Shown here piece by piece: positions 7,487-15,607 of a DNA stretch of 38,263 nt. How positions within the stretch are numbered: position 1 is the stretch's first letter; the number at the start of each line of letters is the position of its first letter. The DNA comes from Deltaproteobacteria bacterium. Its GTDB lineage: Bacteria; Myxococcota; B64-G9. The DNA is taken from the NCBI GenBank assembly GCA_019314375.1, contig JAFCZJ010000030.1:1-38263 (forward strand). The letters run 5' to 3'. Below the pieces are notes generated by a model, which saw nothing but the letters and a program-made list of their open reading frames with translations, searched no databases and was not told the DNA's origin. A program made the translations under genes and the position numbers.

Positions 7487-8902
7487 ATGACCAGAAACGG
7501 ACTGCTGTGCATCCTCTCTCTCGGCTTGGCCCTTTGGGCTTTCGACGGTCGCGCCCTGGCCCAATCCGGGGATGACAAAGAAGCCAAATTTGACGGTTGG
7601 GAGAAAAAAGAAAAACCCGCCGACAAAACCGACGAAAAAAAGCCCGAGGAAAAAGCAGAAAAAAAAGCTGAAGCAAAAAAGGAAGCCAAAGAAGAGGCCA
7701 AAGAAGCAGCCAAAACCGAAACCACCGAGGCCAAAGAAGAGACGAAAGAAGAAGTAAAAGAAGAAGTAAAAGAAGAGGTAAAAGAAGAAGTCGAGACAAC
7801 GGTGCCCCCCACTGGTGTGGGTGCCCTCCGCCCGGGTGAACACGCCCCCATACTCCCCACGGTCTGCACCCGCTACGGTTCACTGACCCTGCTGGGCGTC
7901 TTCCAGACCCGCTTCGACACGAACCTGGTCTTAGACTACGCCGACGGCACGGACGGCGACACCCTGACCAAACTCGCCTTCCAGTTTCACCGGGCCCGCA
8001 TCATGCTCAAGGGTCATGTGCTCAACAAGAACTTGACCTATTTCTTCCAGGGCGACGCGGCCAACACCTTCAGCTTCGTCCTCGACATGTTCGTGGGTTA
8101 CAAATTCGAAATGGCCGGCCAGAAGTTCGGCGTACGGGTAGGCCGCTTCGTGCCCGACTTCAGCTTCATCATGCCGCGCAACACCGCCGACCTTTCCGCC
8201 ATCAACTATCCGGTTTACCTGACCGGCGCAGGCGGTTTCGCCCTTTGGCGTCAGATGGGCGTGCAAATGGACTATGCGCCGATCGATGAGCTGACCGTGC
8301 GCTTTGGCGTATTCAACGGCCTGGCAAACGATCCCTTCAGCCTGCCGCCGGCAACCGCATACATGCAGATGGCCAACATCAACGTGGGCGGCACCACCAT
8401 CGGCAACTGGTCGGACAACAACAAGGCCAAGGACTTCATGCTGACCGCCAACTACAAGATGGGCGATCTGTCCTTGGGTCTTAACACCTGGCTCGGCATG
8501 CCGCTAAACGCCGCCGACGCCACCGAAAACGACCTCATCTTCATGGGCGGCCCTGGTGCGGAGTACAACGACGGCAAGATGCACATCATCGGCGAACTCA
8601 TGTTCCGGGTGTTGGACTACGGCCCCGATGGTGCAGACAGCATCATCTCCATGGGCGGCTGGGGCCACTTTGGCTACCGGGTCACCGATTTGGTCGAAGT
8701 CATTGGGCGCCTGGACTGGTACGAGCCCAACCTGGACGCCGACGCCGACATGCTCATGCGCGTCACCGCCGGTGCCCATCTCTGGATCGAGAAAAAGCAC
8801 TTCCGCATCCTCTTGAACCTGTTTTCCGACATTCCCCTGGAAGACATGGACAACCGAAATATCGGCCTGGGTTTTCAGACTCAATTCGCCGCGCTCTGGT
8901 AG
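7487..8902 (+). CDS. Porin-like outer membrane beta-barrel with Lys/Glu-rich N-terminal linker
   Basis: 471 residues with a Sec signal peptide (about 1-25, ending ALA-Q). ATG 7487 has AAGGAG nine bases upstream. Residues 28-105 are nearly all Lys, Glu and Ala in a helical or coiled-coil pattern that ends in four exact KEEV units. After the linker come about 350 residues of alternating aromatic/polar strands (for example FQFHRARIMLKG, FGVRVGRFVPDFSFIMPR) ending in a C-terminal Trp, the usual signal for barrel insertion. The R-VGRF-PDFS motifs resemble the phosphate-selective porin O/P family, but the substrate cannot be told from sequence. The charged linker may span the periplasm or bind peptidoglycan (inference). 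It has its own promoter candidate. Confidence 0.78.
   Translation: MTRNGLLCILSLGLALWAFDGRALAQSGDDKEAKFDGWEKKEKPADKTDEKKPEEKAEKKAEAKKEAKEEAKEAAKTETTEAKEETKEEVKEEVKEEVKEEVETTVPPTGVGALRPGEHAPILPTVCTRYGSLTLLGVFQTRFDTNLVLDYADGTDGDTLTKLAFQFHRARIMLKGHVLNKNLTYFFQGDAANTFSFVLDMFVGYKFEMAGQKFGVRVGRFVPDFSFIMPRNTADLSAINYPVYLTGAGGFALWRQMGVQMDYAPIDELTVRFGVFNGLANDPFSLPPATAYMQMANINVGGTTIGNWSDNNKAKDFMLTANYKMGDLSLGLNTWLGMPLNAADATENDLIFMGGPGAEYNDGKMHIIGELMFRVLDYGPDGADSIISMGGWGHFGYRVTDLVEVIGRLDWYEPNLDADADMLMRVTAGAHLWIEKKHFRILLNLFSDIPLEDMDNRNIGLGFQTQFAALW
7745..7792 (+). repeat. 12-base coding tandem repeat (KEEV x4)
   Basis: Four units of the form AAAGAAGAAGTA, nearly identical in DNA, encode KEEV repeats at the end of the charged linker of the porin-like protein. 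The near identity suggests recent slippage, so linker length may vary between strains. Confidence 0.85.
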
Positions 8903-8934
8903 ATCGCGGAAAGAAATAGGCAAATCCAGGGCCC

Positions 8935-8963
8935 TTGACAGGCCTGTCAGCTTGGGCTACAAG
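8935..8963 (+). promoter_or_regulatory. Promoter candidate for acs
   Basis: TTGACA (8935-8940), a 17-base spacer, then TACAAG (8958-8963), about 80 bases upstream of the acs ATG. This leaves a leader of roughly 70 bases that holds a second palindrome. The -35 box sits inside a 14-base palindrome. Confidence 0.55.
8936..8949. promoter_or_regulatory. Palindrome TGACAGGCCTGTCA over the acs -35 box
   Basis: A perfect 14-base inverted repeat covers five of six bases of the -35 hexamer. A dimeric regulator bound here would block RNA polymerase, so it is a plausible operator. It could also be remnant hairpin DNA after the porin-like gene, but no T-run follows it. Confidence 0.4.
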
Positions 8964-8988
8964 GCCCGCAGATTGACAATCAGACTGA

Positions 8989-9003
8989 CAATTGAATCAA
9001 TTG
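8989..9003. promoter_or_regulatory. Palindrome CAATTGA-A-TCAATTG in the acs leader
   Basis: A perfect 7+1+7 inverted repeat lies between the promoter candidate and the ribosome binding site of acs (AAGGAG, 9029-9034). Its position downstream of the start of transcription would suit a roadblock operator. Confidence 0.4.
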
Positions 9004-9042
9004 CTTGCTTAGACAACCCCAAATACTCAAGGAGTACGGACA

Positions 9043-11034
9043 ATGGCAGAGCAAACCCAAGAGAAGGTGGTCACCCCTCCGGCGGAATTTACCGAAAAAG
9101 CCTGGATCAAAACCATGGACGAGTACCAAAAAGAGTACGACAAGTCCATCGCCGATCCCGACGCTTTCTGGGCCGGCAAAGCCGAAGAGTTCTACTGGGA
9201 AAAGAAGTGGGACAAGGTTCGCTCCTACAGCTTCGACAAGGGCAATGTCTTCATCAAGTTCTTCGAAGGCGGCAAGACCAACATCACTTACAACTGCCTG
9301 GATCGGCACGTCAAAGATGGCAAGGGCGACCGCCAAGCCATCATCTGGGAAGGCAACGAGCCGGATGAAAGCAAGACCTTCACGTACTCTGAGTTGCTCG
9401 CCGAAGTAAACAAGTTCGCCAACGTCCTGAAGGACAAGGGCGTAAAGAAGGGCGACCGAGTCAGCATTTACATGCCCATGGTGCCTGAGCTTGCCATCGG
9501 CATGATGGCTTGCGCCCGCATCGGCGCCGTCCACTCCATCGTCTTCGGCGGCTTCTCCGCCGAGGCCTTGGCCGACCGCATCTTGGACAGCAGCTGCACC
9601 GTGCTTTTGACCACCGACGGCACCTTCCGCGGCAAGAAGCCCGTGAGCTTGAAGGCCAACGCCGACGCGGCCATGGACACCTGCATGAAGCGGGAAAACC
9701 ACAAGGTCAAGACCTGCGTAGTCGTCGAGCGAGTGGGCGCGGGCAAGGGCATCGAGACCAACATGACCGAAGGCCGCGACCACTGGTGGCACGACCTGAT
9801 GAAAGACGCCAAAGCCGAATGCGATCCCGAGTGGATGGATGCCGAGGATCCCTTGTTCATCCTTTACACCTCCGGTTCCACGGGCAAGCCCAAGGGCGTG
9901 CAGCACACCGTGGGCGGCTACATGGTTTATACGGGCGTGACCTTCAAGTACATCTTCGATTACAAGCAAGAAGACATCTTCTGGTGCACCGCCGACATCG
10001 GCTGGGTCACCGGCCACAGCTACATCGTCTATGGTCCCTTGAGCCAATGTGCGACCACCGTGATGTTCGAAGGCGTGCCCACCTATCCGGACCCGGGCCG
10101 CTTCTGGGACGTGGTCGACAAGCACAAGGTCAACATCTTCTACACCGCGCCGACCGCCATCCGGGCCATCGCCCGCTTCGGCAACGAGCCCGTGGAAAAA
10201 CGCGATTTGTCCACCCTGCGCCTTTTGGGCACGGTGGGTGAGCCCATCAACCCCGAGGCCTGGAACTGGTACCACGACATCGTGGGCAAGGGAAAATGCC
10301 CCATCGTCGACACCTGGTGGCAAACCGAAACCGGCGGCATCCTCATCACCCCGCTGCCCGGCGCCACCCCGCTGAAACCCGGTTCAGCCACCTTCCCCTT
10401 CTTCGGCGTGAAGCCGGCCATCCTGGACGAAAACGGCAAGGTGCTTGAAGGCGAGACCTCGGGCATGTTGACCATCACGGAGCCCTGGCCTGGCATGATG
10501 CGCACGCTCTATGGTGATCATGATCGCTTCGAAGAGACCTACTTTTCCATGTTCAAGGGTTACTACTTCACAGGCGACGGTTGCCGCCGCGACAAAGATG
10601 GCTACTACTGGATCACCGGCCGCGTCGACGACGTCATCAACGTCTCCGGTCACCGCATGGGCACCGCCGAAGTGGAAAGCGCGCTGGTCAGCCACCCCAC
10701 CGTGGCCGAAGCCGCCGTGGTCGGCTTCCCCCACGAAATCAAGGGTCAAGGCATTTACTCCTACGTAACCTTGAACCAGAACGTGGAGAAGACCGACGAG
10801 TTGAAGAAAGAGTTGCTGCTTCACGTGCGCAAGGAAATCGGACCCATCGCATGCCCGGACATCATCCACTGGGCCGACGCCCTGCCCAAGACTCGCTCGG
10901 GCAAAATCATGCGCCGCATCCTGCGCAAGATCGCGGCCGAAGAGACCGACTCGATCGGCGACGTCTCCACCTTGGCTGATCCCGAAGTGGTGAAGGTCCT
11001 GATCGAAACCTACAAGCCCCTGGCCAAGAAGTAA
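9043..11034 (+). CDS. acs: Acetyl-CoA synthetase (AMP-forming)
   Basis: 663 residues, close to the usual 650. ATG 9043 with AAGGAG eight bases upstream. All adenylate-forming motifs are present: [11 protein letters not shown] (275-285), [30 protein letters not shown] and the C-terminal [11 protein letters not shown]. Lys621 in the last is the residue acetylated to switch off Acs enzymes. The enzyme makes acetyl-CoA from acetate, ATP and CoA in the cytoplasm. It is transcribed alone, from a promoter region with two palindromes to a clear terminator at 11056-11087, so it appears individually regulated. The propionate-specific homologue PrpE is less likely given close agreement with Acs throughout. 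Confidence 0.95.
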   Translation: MAEQTQEKVVTPPAEFTEKAWIKTMDEYQKEYDKSIADPDAFWAGKAEEFYWEKKWDKVRSYSFDKGNVFIKFFEGGKTNITYNCLDRHVKDGKGDRQAIIWEGNEPDESKTFTYSELLAEVNKFANVLKDKGVKKGDRVSIYMPMVPELAIGMMACARIGAVHSIVFGGFSAEALADRILDSSCTVLLTTDGTFRGKKPVSLKANADAAMDTCMKRENHKVKTCVVVERVGAGKGIETNMTEGRDHWWHDLMKDAKAECDPEWMDAEDPLFILYTSGSTGKPKGVQHTVGGYMVYTGVTFKYIFDYKQEDIFWCTADIGWVTGHSYIVYGPLSQCATTVMFEGVPTYPDPGRFWDVVDKHKVNIFYTAPTAIRAIARFGNEPVEKRDLSTLRLLGTVGEPINPEAWNWYHDIVGKGKCPIVDTWWQTETGGILITPLPGATPLKPGSATFPFFGVKPAILDENGKVLEGETSGMLTITEPWPGMMRTLYGDHDRFEETYFSMFKGYYFTGDGCRRDKDGYYWITGRVDDVINVSGHRMGTAEVESALVSHPTVAEAAVVGFPHEIKGQGIYSYVTLNQNVEKTDELKKELLLHVRKEIGPIACPDIIHWADALPKTRSGKIMRRILRKIAAEETDSIGDVSTLADPEVVKVLIETYKPLAKK

Positions 11035-11055
11035 GGTCACAGCTTAGCGAAATCC

Positions 11056-11087
11056 ACCGGGGTCCCTTCTGGGGCCCCGGTTTTTTT
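11056..11087 (+). terminator. Rho-independent terminator of acs
   Basis: An 11-base stem (ACCGGGGTCCC paired with GGGGCCCCGGT, one mismatch) with a TTCT loop is followed by seven T. It lies 22 bases after the acs stop and just before the end of the convergent aldehyde dehydrogenase gene. Confidence 0.9.
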
Positions 11088-11091
11088 GTGC

Positions 11092-12615
11092 TCAATCTTC
11101 TCTGATTAGATATCGGCCGGGGAAAGCCTTGACCTGCCGTGATGAATCATGGGCATCGGTGCTGCGAAGGATGGAGACGGGGTGACCGCAACTGCGCTGG
11201 GCATGGAGGCCGCCCGCGCGGTGGTTGCCAGAATCACCCACGCCCTGGCTGGGTAGCCGCATGGAGCGATCGCAGGTGGCCAGGTTCTGGTGAATGTGTC
11301 CATAGCGAAGCTCTTCGGCCACTTGCTCGAAGTGGTCCGAATCCTCGGTCACAACGCTCGCGACGAAGGGTCGGCGGGTCGCGTTGGCCAACTCAATGGC
11401 CTGCTTGTCGGTCGAAAAGGGAATCAAGATCGCGTCCGGCCCGAAACTCAAACCCTCGGACAAAAGAGCAGGCAGCAAATCCGGTTTGGGCGCGGCAAAA
11501 ACCGAGGGGCTTAAATAAAAACCGGGCCGCTGCAATTTGATGCGCTCTGATGCCAGCAATTCCCTGGCACCCGCGGCCTTCAAACGAGCCAAGCGATCCA
11601 AGCCACGCTCAAGAGCGAATTCGCTGAGCAAGGGGCCCATAAAAACACCCGGGTCCGCCCCATAACCAACCTTAAGCGATCGCACCGTTTCAACGAAAGC
11701 CGGAACAAAGGCCTCAAAGACCCGCTTGTCCACCAGGATGAGCGCCGTGGCATCCAGGGCCTGACCCGTATTGGCATAGGTACCCAAGACGCATTGATAG
11801 ATGGCCCGGTCCAGATCGGCATCGTCTAAGACCATGGCGGTATTCAGCCCACCCAGGTGCAGCGCCACCAGCTTGCGCAAGGGGTCGGCCGCGGCCTGCA
11901 AGACCCGCTTGCCGGCAGGCCCGGACCCCGTGAACCACACGCCGTCCACTTCGGAGCGAGCCACCAAATCCAGACCCAAAGCCGCGTCTCCTTGCACCAT
12001 GTTGAAAACGCCATGGGGCCAATCCGCCTCATCAAAAAGCTCGGCCAACAACTGCCCACAGGCCGGTGCCAGCTTGGAGGGCTTGAAGACCACCGTGTTG
12101 CCCGCCAGCAAGGCCGGCAAGATGGCGTGGCATGCCTCGGCCAAGGGCGAGCTGGCCGTGCCCAAAACCACCATCACGCCCAGGGGACGAAATTGGCAAT
12201 GGCCTTCGACGCCAAAACGAATCTCGGGCAGATGAACGGGAGCGACCGCCTGCATCCCCTCACTGATTTCGCTCTCAACCCGAGCACTGATCTGCTCGAC
12301 TTCCTTTTCAGCCAGCCACAATGGTTTGCCGGTCTCGGCACACAAGGCCTGGCTGAGCTGAGCGCGACGATTGACCACCTGTGCCGCAAAGCGCCGCAAA
12401 GCGTGAGCGCGATCAGCCCCCTCCACCCGGCTCCAGGTCTCGGAGGCTTCGCGAGCAGCCTCCACGGCCCGACCCACATGCTCAGGCTCCACCGGGAAAG
12501 TCCCGATGCGATAGCCCGAATCACCCGGGTCGATGGAAATGATCTTCCGCGGGCTCTTGCGAGCCCGCTTGAACTTGCCCCGAATGTAATCACCGCGAAC
12601 CTTAATCGTAAACAT
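11092..12615 (-). CDS. AstD-like aldehyde dehydrogenase fold, catalytic residues lost
   Basis: 507 residues, ATG 12615 with GAGG six bases upstream. The fold is a full-length NAD-dependent aldehyde dehydrogenase closest by eye to succinylglutamate semialdehyde dehydrogenase (AstD). It keeps LPALLAGNTVVFKPSK, the cofactor motif FTGSGPAGKRV, and GVGDSGNHR near the C-terminus. Three catalytic positions differ: the oxyanion Asn of the N-F-P motif is Ser155 (GTASSP), the general-base Glu of E-L-GG is His253 (ALHLGG), and the nucleophile Cys of GQ-R-C is Leu287 (NTGQALD). The frame is intact, so this looks like a retained pseudoenzyme rather than a decaying gene. No other arginine-degradation gene is nearby. 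The function is unknown; a regulatory or NAD-binding scaffold role is speculative. Confidence 0.82.
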   Translation of the reverse strand: MFTIKVRGDYIRGKFKRARKSPRKIISIDPGDSGYRIGTFPVEPEHVGRAVEAAREASETWSRVEGADRAHALRRFAAQVVNRRAQLSQALCAETGKPLWLAEKEVEQISARVESEISEGMQAVAPVHLPEIRFGVEGHCQFRPLGVMVVLGTASSPLAEACHAILPALLAGNTVVFKPSKLAPACGQLLAELFDEADWPHGVFNMVQGDAALGLDLVARSEVDGVWFTGSGPAGKRVLQAAADPLRKLVALHLGGLNTAMVLDDADLDRAIYQCVLGTYANTGQALDATALILVDKRVFEAFVPAFVETVRSLKVGYGADPGVFMGPLLSEFALERGLDRLARLKAAGARELLASERIKLQRPGFYLSPSVFAAPKPDLLPALLSEGLSFGPDAILIPFSTDKQAIELANATRRPFVASVVTEDSDHFEQVAEELRYGHIHQNLATCDRSMRLPSQGVGDSGNHRAGGLHAQRSCGHPVSILRSTDAHDSSRQVKAFPGRYLIRED

Positions 12616-12715
12616 GGCAACCTCGAAAGCTTGCTATACCAGAAACCGCCAGGCCCGGGCAAACCGTTGTCATCGAGGCATGGCATGCTCGAGTCGGAAC
12701 GAGTATGATGAAGGC

Positions 12716-13195
12716 ATGAAAACGGTTCTACAACGTGTGTCGAAGGCCAGGGTCACCGTGGACGGCAGGGAGACGGCCTGCATTGATCTTGGGCTGCTGG
12801 TTTTGGTGGGTGCGGGTGAGGGCGACGGAGAAGAGGACGCGGATTGGATGGCGGACAAAATCGTGGGCCTGCGTATTTTTCCAGACGATCAAGGACGCAT
12901 GAACAGATCGCTGCAAGACGTGGGTGGCTCCATGATTGCAGTCAGCCAGTTCACCCTCTACGGCGACTGTCGCAAGGGCCGACGGCCTTCTTTCGTCAAG
13001 GCCTTGGAACCCAAGAAAGCCGAAATGCTGGTGGAGCGCTTCGTCGCCCGAGTCCAGGCCACAGGCATTTCCTGCGGCACGGGCCTGTTCGGTGCCCACA
13101 TGCAGGTGGAGTTGTGCAACGACGGCCCGGTGACCCTGCTTATCGACTCGGCGGTCTCTCGTCGAAAATCGAAGGAAGTTTTTGCCGAGCCTTGA
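12716..13195 (+). CDS. dtd: D-aminoacyl-tRNA deacylase
   Basis: 159 residues from ATG 12716 (MKTVLQRVSKARVTVDG), the standard start of the family; upstream in-frame extension into the divergent region lacks homology. No strong ribosome binding site is seen. The two catalytic signatures are present: SQFTLYGD and the cross-subunit GPVT motif in NDGPVTLLIDS. The enzyme removes D-amino acids, and Gly from tRNA-Ala, from mischarged tRNAs in the cytoplasm as a homodimer. It is slightly longer than the usual 145 residues. It is followed after 31 bases by the sigma factor gene. Confidence 0.93.
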   Translation: MKTVLQRVSKARVTVDGRETACIDLGLLVLVGAGEGDGEEDADWMADKIVGLRIFPDDQGRMNRSLQDVGGSMIAVSQFTLYGDCRKGRRPSFVKALEPKKAEMLVERFVARVQATGISCGTGLFGAHMQVELCNDGPVTLLIDSAVSRRKSKEVFAEP

Positions 13196-13226
13196 TCCTT
13201 TGCCCAAGCCGTAGGAACATGCAGCC

Positions 13227-14195
13227 ATGGTGAATTCCCGCCCAGTTCAACCCGCGGACCCCAGCCAGCGTCGCCTCATTGAGCGCGTGGTGGCCGGGAA
13301 CGCTGCCGCCTGGCGAGAGTTCACCGAGGGGTACAGCCGCCTGCTCTTTTCCTTGCTCTGGCGCTACGCCGACAAAGATCAGGACCAATGTGCTGATCTG
13401 TATCTCTACGTCATCGAAGGGCTGCACGCGAGCAACGAAGCCGGTGAAACTTTTTATCGCTTCCGGCGTTATCTGACCAGCCTCCAGGCCATGAACGGCA
13501 AGGGTCGTTTGACCACCTGGTTGGGCCGTGTCACGCAAAACCTGGTCAGCGACCACTTCCGAGAACGGGAAGGCCGCCGCACCCTGCCCCGCGCCATCGG
13601 TCGCATGGACGCCACCCATCAGCGCATTTTCAAGTTACTCTACTGGAAGCGCCTGCCCGAACGAGAGGCCCACGCTACTTTGGACAGCCAACTCGGTGGC
13701 TTGAGTCGCGCGGCTTTCGACGATGCCGTGGAGACCATCAACGTCACCTTGAAGACATGCAACCGCTGGACCATCTACTCCGAAATCATGCGACGCACAC
13801 CGGCTTTACCCATATCGGCCCAGGGGCAAGACCCGGAAGAAGGGACCCCGTCGGTCCAAATCGCAGACAGTCATCCCGGGGTAAATCCGGACGGCGCCGC
13901 GGAGCAAAAAAGCAGCGCCCAACGGGCCCTTGAGTTGGGAGAAGTACTCACCCAGGCCCTGCAGGAATTGAACGACGAACAACGGCTCATGCTCACCAGC
14001 CGTTGGCTACACAATCTGACCGCCAGACAAATCGCCAAACTGCTCGATCGCTCGGATTCAAAGAAAATTTATTCAGAGATCGACGGTCTCAAGAAGCAGT
14101 TAAGGGGCCAACTGGAGAAGGCAGGCTTCCATTTCGCAGAGGTCGCCTCGGGCCTGGGGGTCATCGAGGGCCTGCTGGCCAAGGCAAGTGCCTGA
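13227..14195 (+). CDS. Sigma-70-family RNA polymerase sigma factor with extended middle
   Basis: 322 residues, longer than a standard two-domain ECF sigma factor. Residues about 15-118 look like region 2 (VVAGNAAAWREFTEGYSRLL, ending in WLGRVTQNLVSDHFREREG). Residues 125-175 form a first helix-turn-helix-like segment. Residues 238-297 form a second, region-4-like segment: LQELNDEQRLMLTSRWL, then LTARQIAKLLDRS as the putative recognition helix pair. A hydrophilic linker (195-235) joins them. The adjacent downstream gene encodes a double zinc-finger membrane protein, the usual arrangement for a sigma/anti-sigma pair. Target promoters are unknown; an ECF-type promoter candidate lies between the two genes, which would fit autoregulation. 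Confidence 0.75.
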   Translation: MVNSRPVQPADPSQRRLIERVVAGNAAAWREFTEGYSRLLFSLLWRYADKDQDQCADLYLYVIEGLHASNEAGETFYRFRRYLTSLQAMNGKGRLTTWLGRVTQNLVSDHFREREGRRTLPRAIGRMDATHQRIFKLLYWKRLPEREAHATLDSQLGGLSRAAFDDAVETINVTLKTCNRWTIYSEIMRRTPALPISAQGQDPEEGTPSVQIADSHPGVNPDGAAEQKSSAQRALELGEVLTQALQELNDEQRLMLTSRWLHNLTARQIAKLLDRSDSKKIYSEIDGLKKQLRGQLEKAGFHFAEVASGLGVIEGLLAKASA

Positions 14196-14241
14196 TGAAA
14201 AAGGCAAAAACAAAAATGGTGACGAAGATCACTTTTTTCCT

Positions 14242-14265
14242 GGAGGATCGCAAAACGCATCCGTC
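14242..14265 (+). promoter_or_regulatory. ECF-type promoter candidate before the anti-sigma gene
   Basis: GGAG (14242-14245), 16 bases, then CGTC (14262-14265). This resembles the -35/-10 layout of ECF promoters, about 30 bases before ATG 14295. If real, the anti-sigma gene is controlled by its own sigma factor. The motifs are short, so chance is not excluded. Confidence 0.35.
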
Positions 14266-14294
14266 CAACAAAAGTATGAAAACGGGTGAATCCC

Positions 14295-15584
14295 ATGAAC
14301 TGCCCTGATCCAAGAGCCATAGAATCCCTGGCTTGCGGCGCGGGCGACGAAAAAGAACGACTGGCCCTGATGGACCACGTGGCCAACTGCGCGAATTGCC
14401 GACAAGAATGGGCCTTCGTCCGCCTGATTCAGATCCAGCACCTTGCTCAAACTCCGAAAGAGGGACATCTGGACGATGAGGCTTTCTGTGCCCTGGCGGA
14501 TCGGGCCATGGACGAAAAACAAAGCCAACAGGCCTTGGCCCACCTGGCCGCCTGTCCCAGTTGCCTGAGTCAGTGGGTCGGCCTTCATCGAAATTTGGAA
14601 TCCGCAGAAAAAGCGGAGCAAGCCCCCCCTGCCGCGCTCATCGAAAAAGCCCTGAGCCTTGCCAAAGCCGATACCGAAGAACCCGCCGAGTCCTGGTGGT
14701 CCAGCTTGTTCAACGTGGCGCGACCCTGGCAGTGGGGCCTGGCCCTGGGGACAGCCGCGGCCGTCCTCCTGGCCACCCTCTGGTTCAGTGCCGAGGTCCC
14801 GCCCCAACAAGTCCAGCTTGACTTGACCCAGCTTCAAAAGTTGCCCTCGGTGGCCGATGTGAAGGATATCGCACCGGAAGGCCCCGGCCCGGTCCTGCCC
14901 CACCCGCCCAAAGAGACTCCCCCCGTACTGGCCGATGCACCGCCCCCGAAGCCCAAAAGACCCCAAGCAACACCGCCCATCGATCTGGCCGATCTGGCAC
15001 GGCGGTCCTTGCCATTGGAGCGTTTGCAAACCCGTCTGGCCCACGGCCTGACGGACCCAGGGACCGACAGCCTGAAGCAATCATTTAAACTTGGCCGGCT
15101 TCTGACTTACAACCAGCGCTTCGCCAAAGCCGGGGCTCAAGCAGAAATCCGCCAACTGCTGGCAAGCAACACCAAGGCCCTGGCCGAGGGATTGAAGCAG
15201 TCCGGTCAAGCCAAACTCGCGGGCATGGCCGATGACCTCGTCATGGAGTTGAAGGCCAGTTCGCCTGCCCTGGACGTTTTGCAAGTCCGCCTGGATGTCC
15301 TGCATCAAGCCACGGCCGAATGGCTCAACACCGACCCCCGCAATGCCGCTGGCGCATGCCTGGGCAAGCTAAGCCAAAGCTGGCGCATGCGACCGAAAGC
15401 CGATCGAAAGACCATGGCGCTCTTGCTGTCTTGTCGCAACCGGGTCGCCTCCCTTGGCAGCGACGACCCTGCCCAGAAAGCCATCCTCCCCCTGATGGAT
15501 ACATTGGCTCAGACCCAGGCCAAAGCAAATCAATTTCCCAATACGATAAAGGCCCTGGAAGACCAAATCCTCACCGCACCCTAA
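14295..15584 (+). CDS. Putative anti-sigma factor, two zinc fingers and one membrane helix
   Basis: 429 residues from ATG 14295. GTG 14286 is in frame, but only the ATG has a GGTGA-like site at suitable spacing. Two H-x3-C-x2-C motifs appear: His28/Cys32/Cys35 (HVANCANC) and His83/Cys87/Cys90 (HLAACPSC), the signature of zinc-binding anti-sigma domains, apparently duplicated. A single membrane helix spans about 145-165 (WGLALGTAAAVLLATLWF). A Pro-rich stretch follows, then a helical domain of about 200 residues, presumably periplasmic, with no family I can name. It lies 99 bases after the sigma gene. The likely role is holding that sigma factor at the inner membrane until a signal arrives. 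It ends 23 bases from the convergent S46 gene. Confidence 0.75.
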   Translation: MNCPDPRAIESLACGAGDEKERLALMDHVANCANCRQEWAFVRLIQIQHLAQTPKEGHLDDEAFCALADRAMDEKQSQQALAHLAACPSCLSQWVGLHRNLESAEKAEQAPPAALIEKALSLAKADTEEPAESWWSSLFNVARPWQWGLALGTAAAVLLATLWFSAEVPPQQVQLDLTQLQKLPSVADVKDIAPEGPGPVLPHPPKETPPVLADAPPPKPKRPQATPPIDLADLARRSLPLERLQTRLAHGLTDPGTDSLKQSFKLGRLLTYNQRFAKAGAQAEIRQLLASNTKALAEGLKQSGQAKLAGMADDLVMELKASSPALDVLQVRLDVLHQATAEWLNTDPRNAAGACLGKLSQSWRMRPKADRKTMALLLSCRNRVASLGSDDPAQKAILPLMDTLAQTQAKANQFPNTIKALEDQILTAP

Positions 15585-15607
15585 TCCCCGTCTGGAAAAA
15601 CCAAACT

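Noticed and set aside
8980..10323. Open minus-strand frame of 447 codons opposite acs
   Set aside because: Acs is certain from its motifs; the opposite frame is rich in Gly, His, Val and Asp as expected from antisense codon bias.
14195..14308. Small ORF of 37 codons between the sigma and anti-sigma genes
   Set aside because: It starts on the sigma stop (TGATG) but runs into the anti-sigma gene in another frame and spans the promoter-like sequence; no sign of selection on the peptide.
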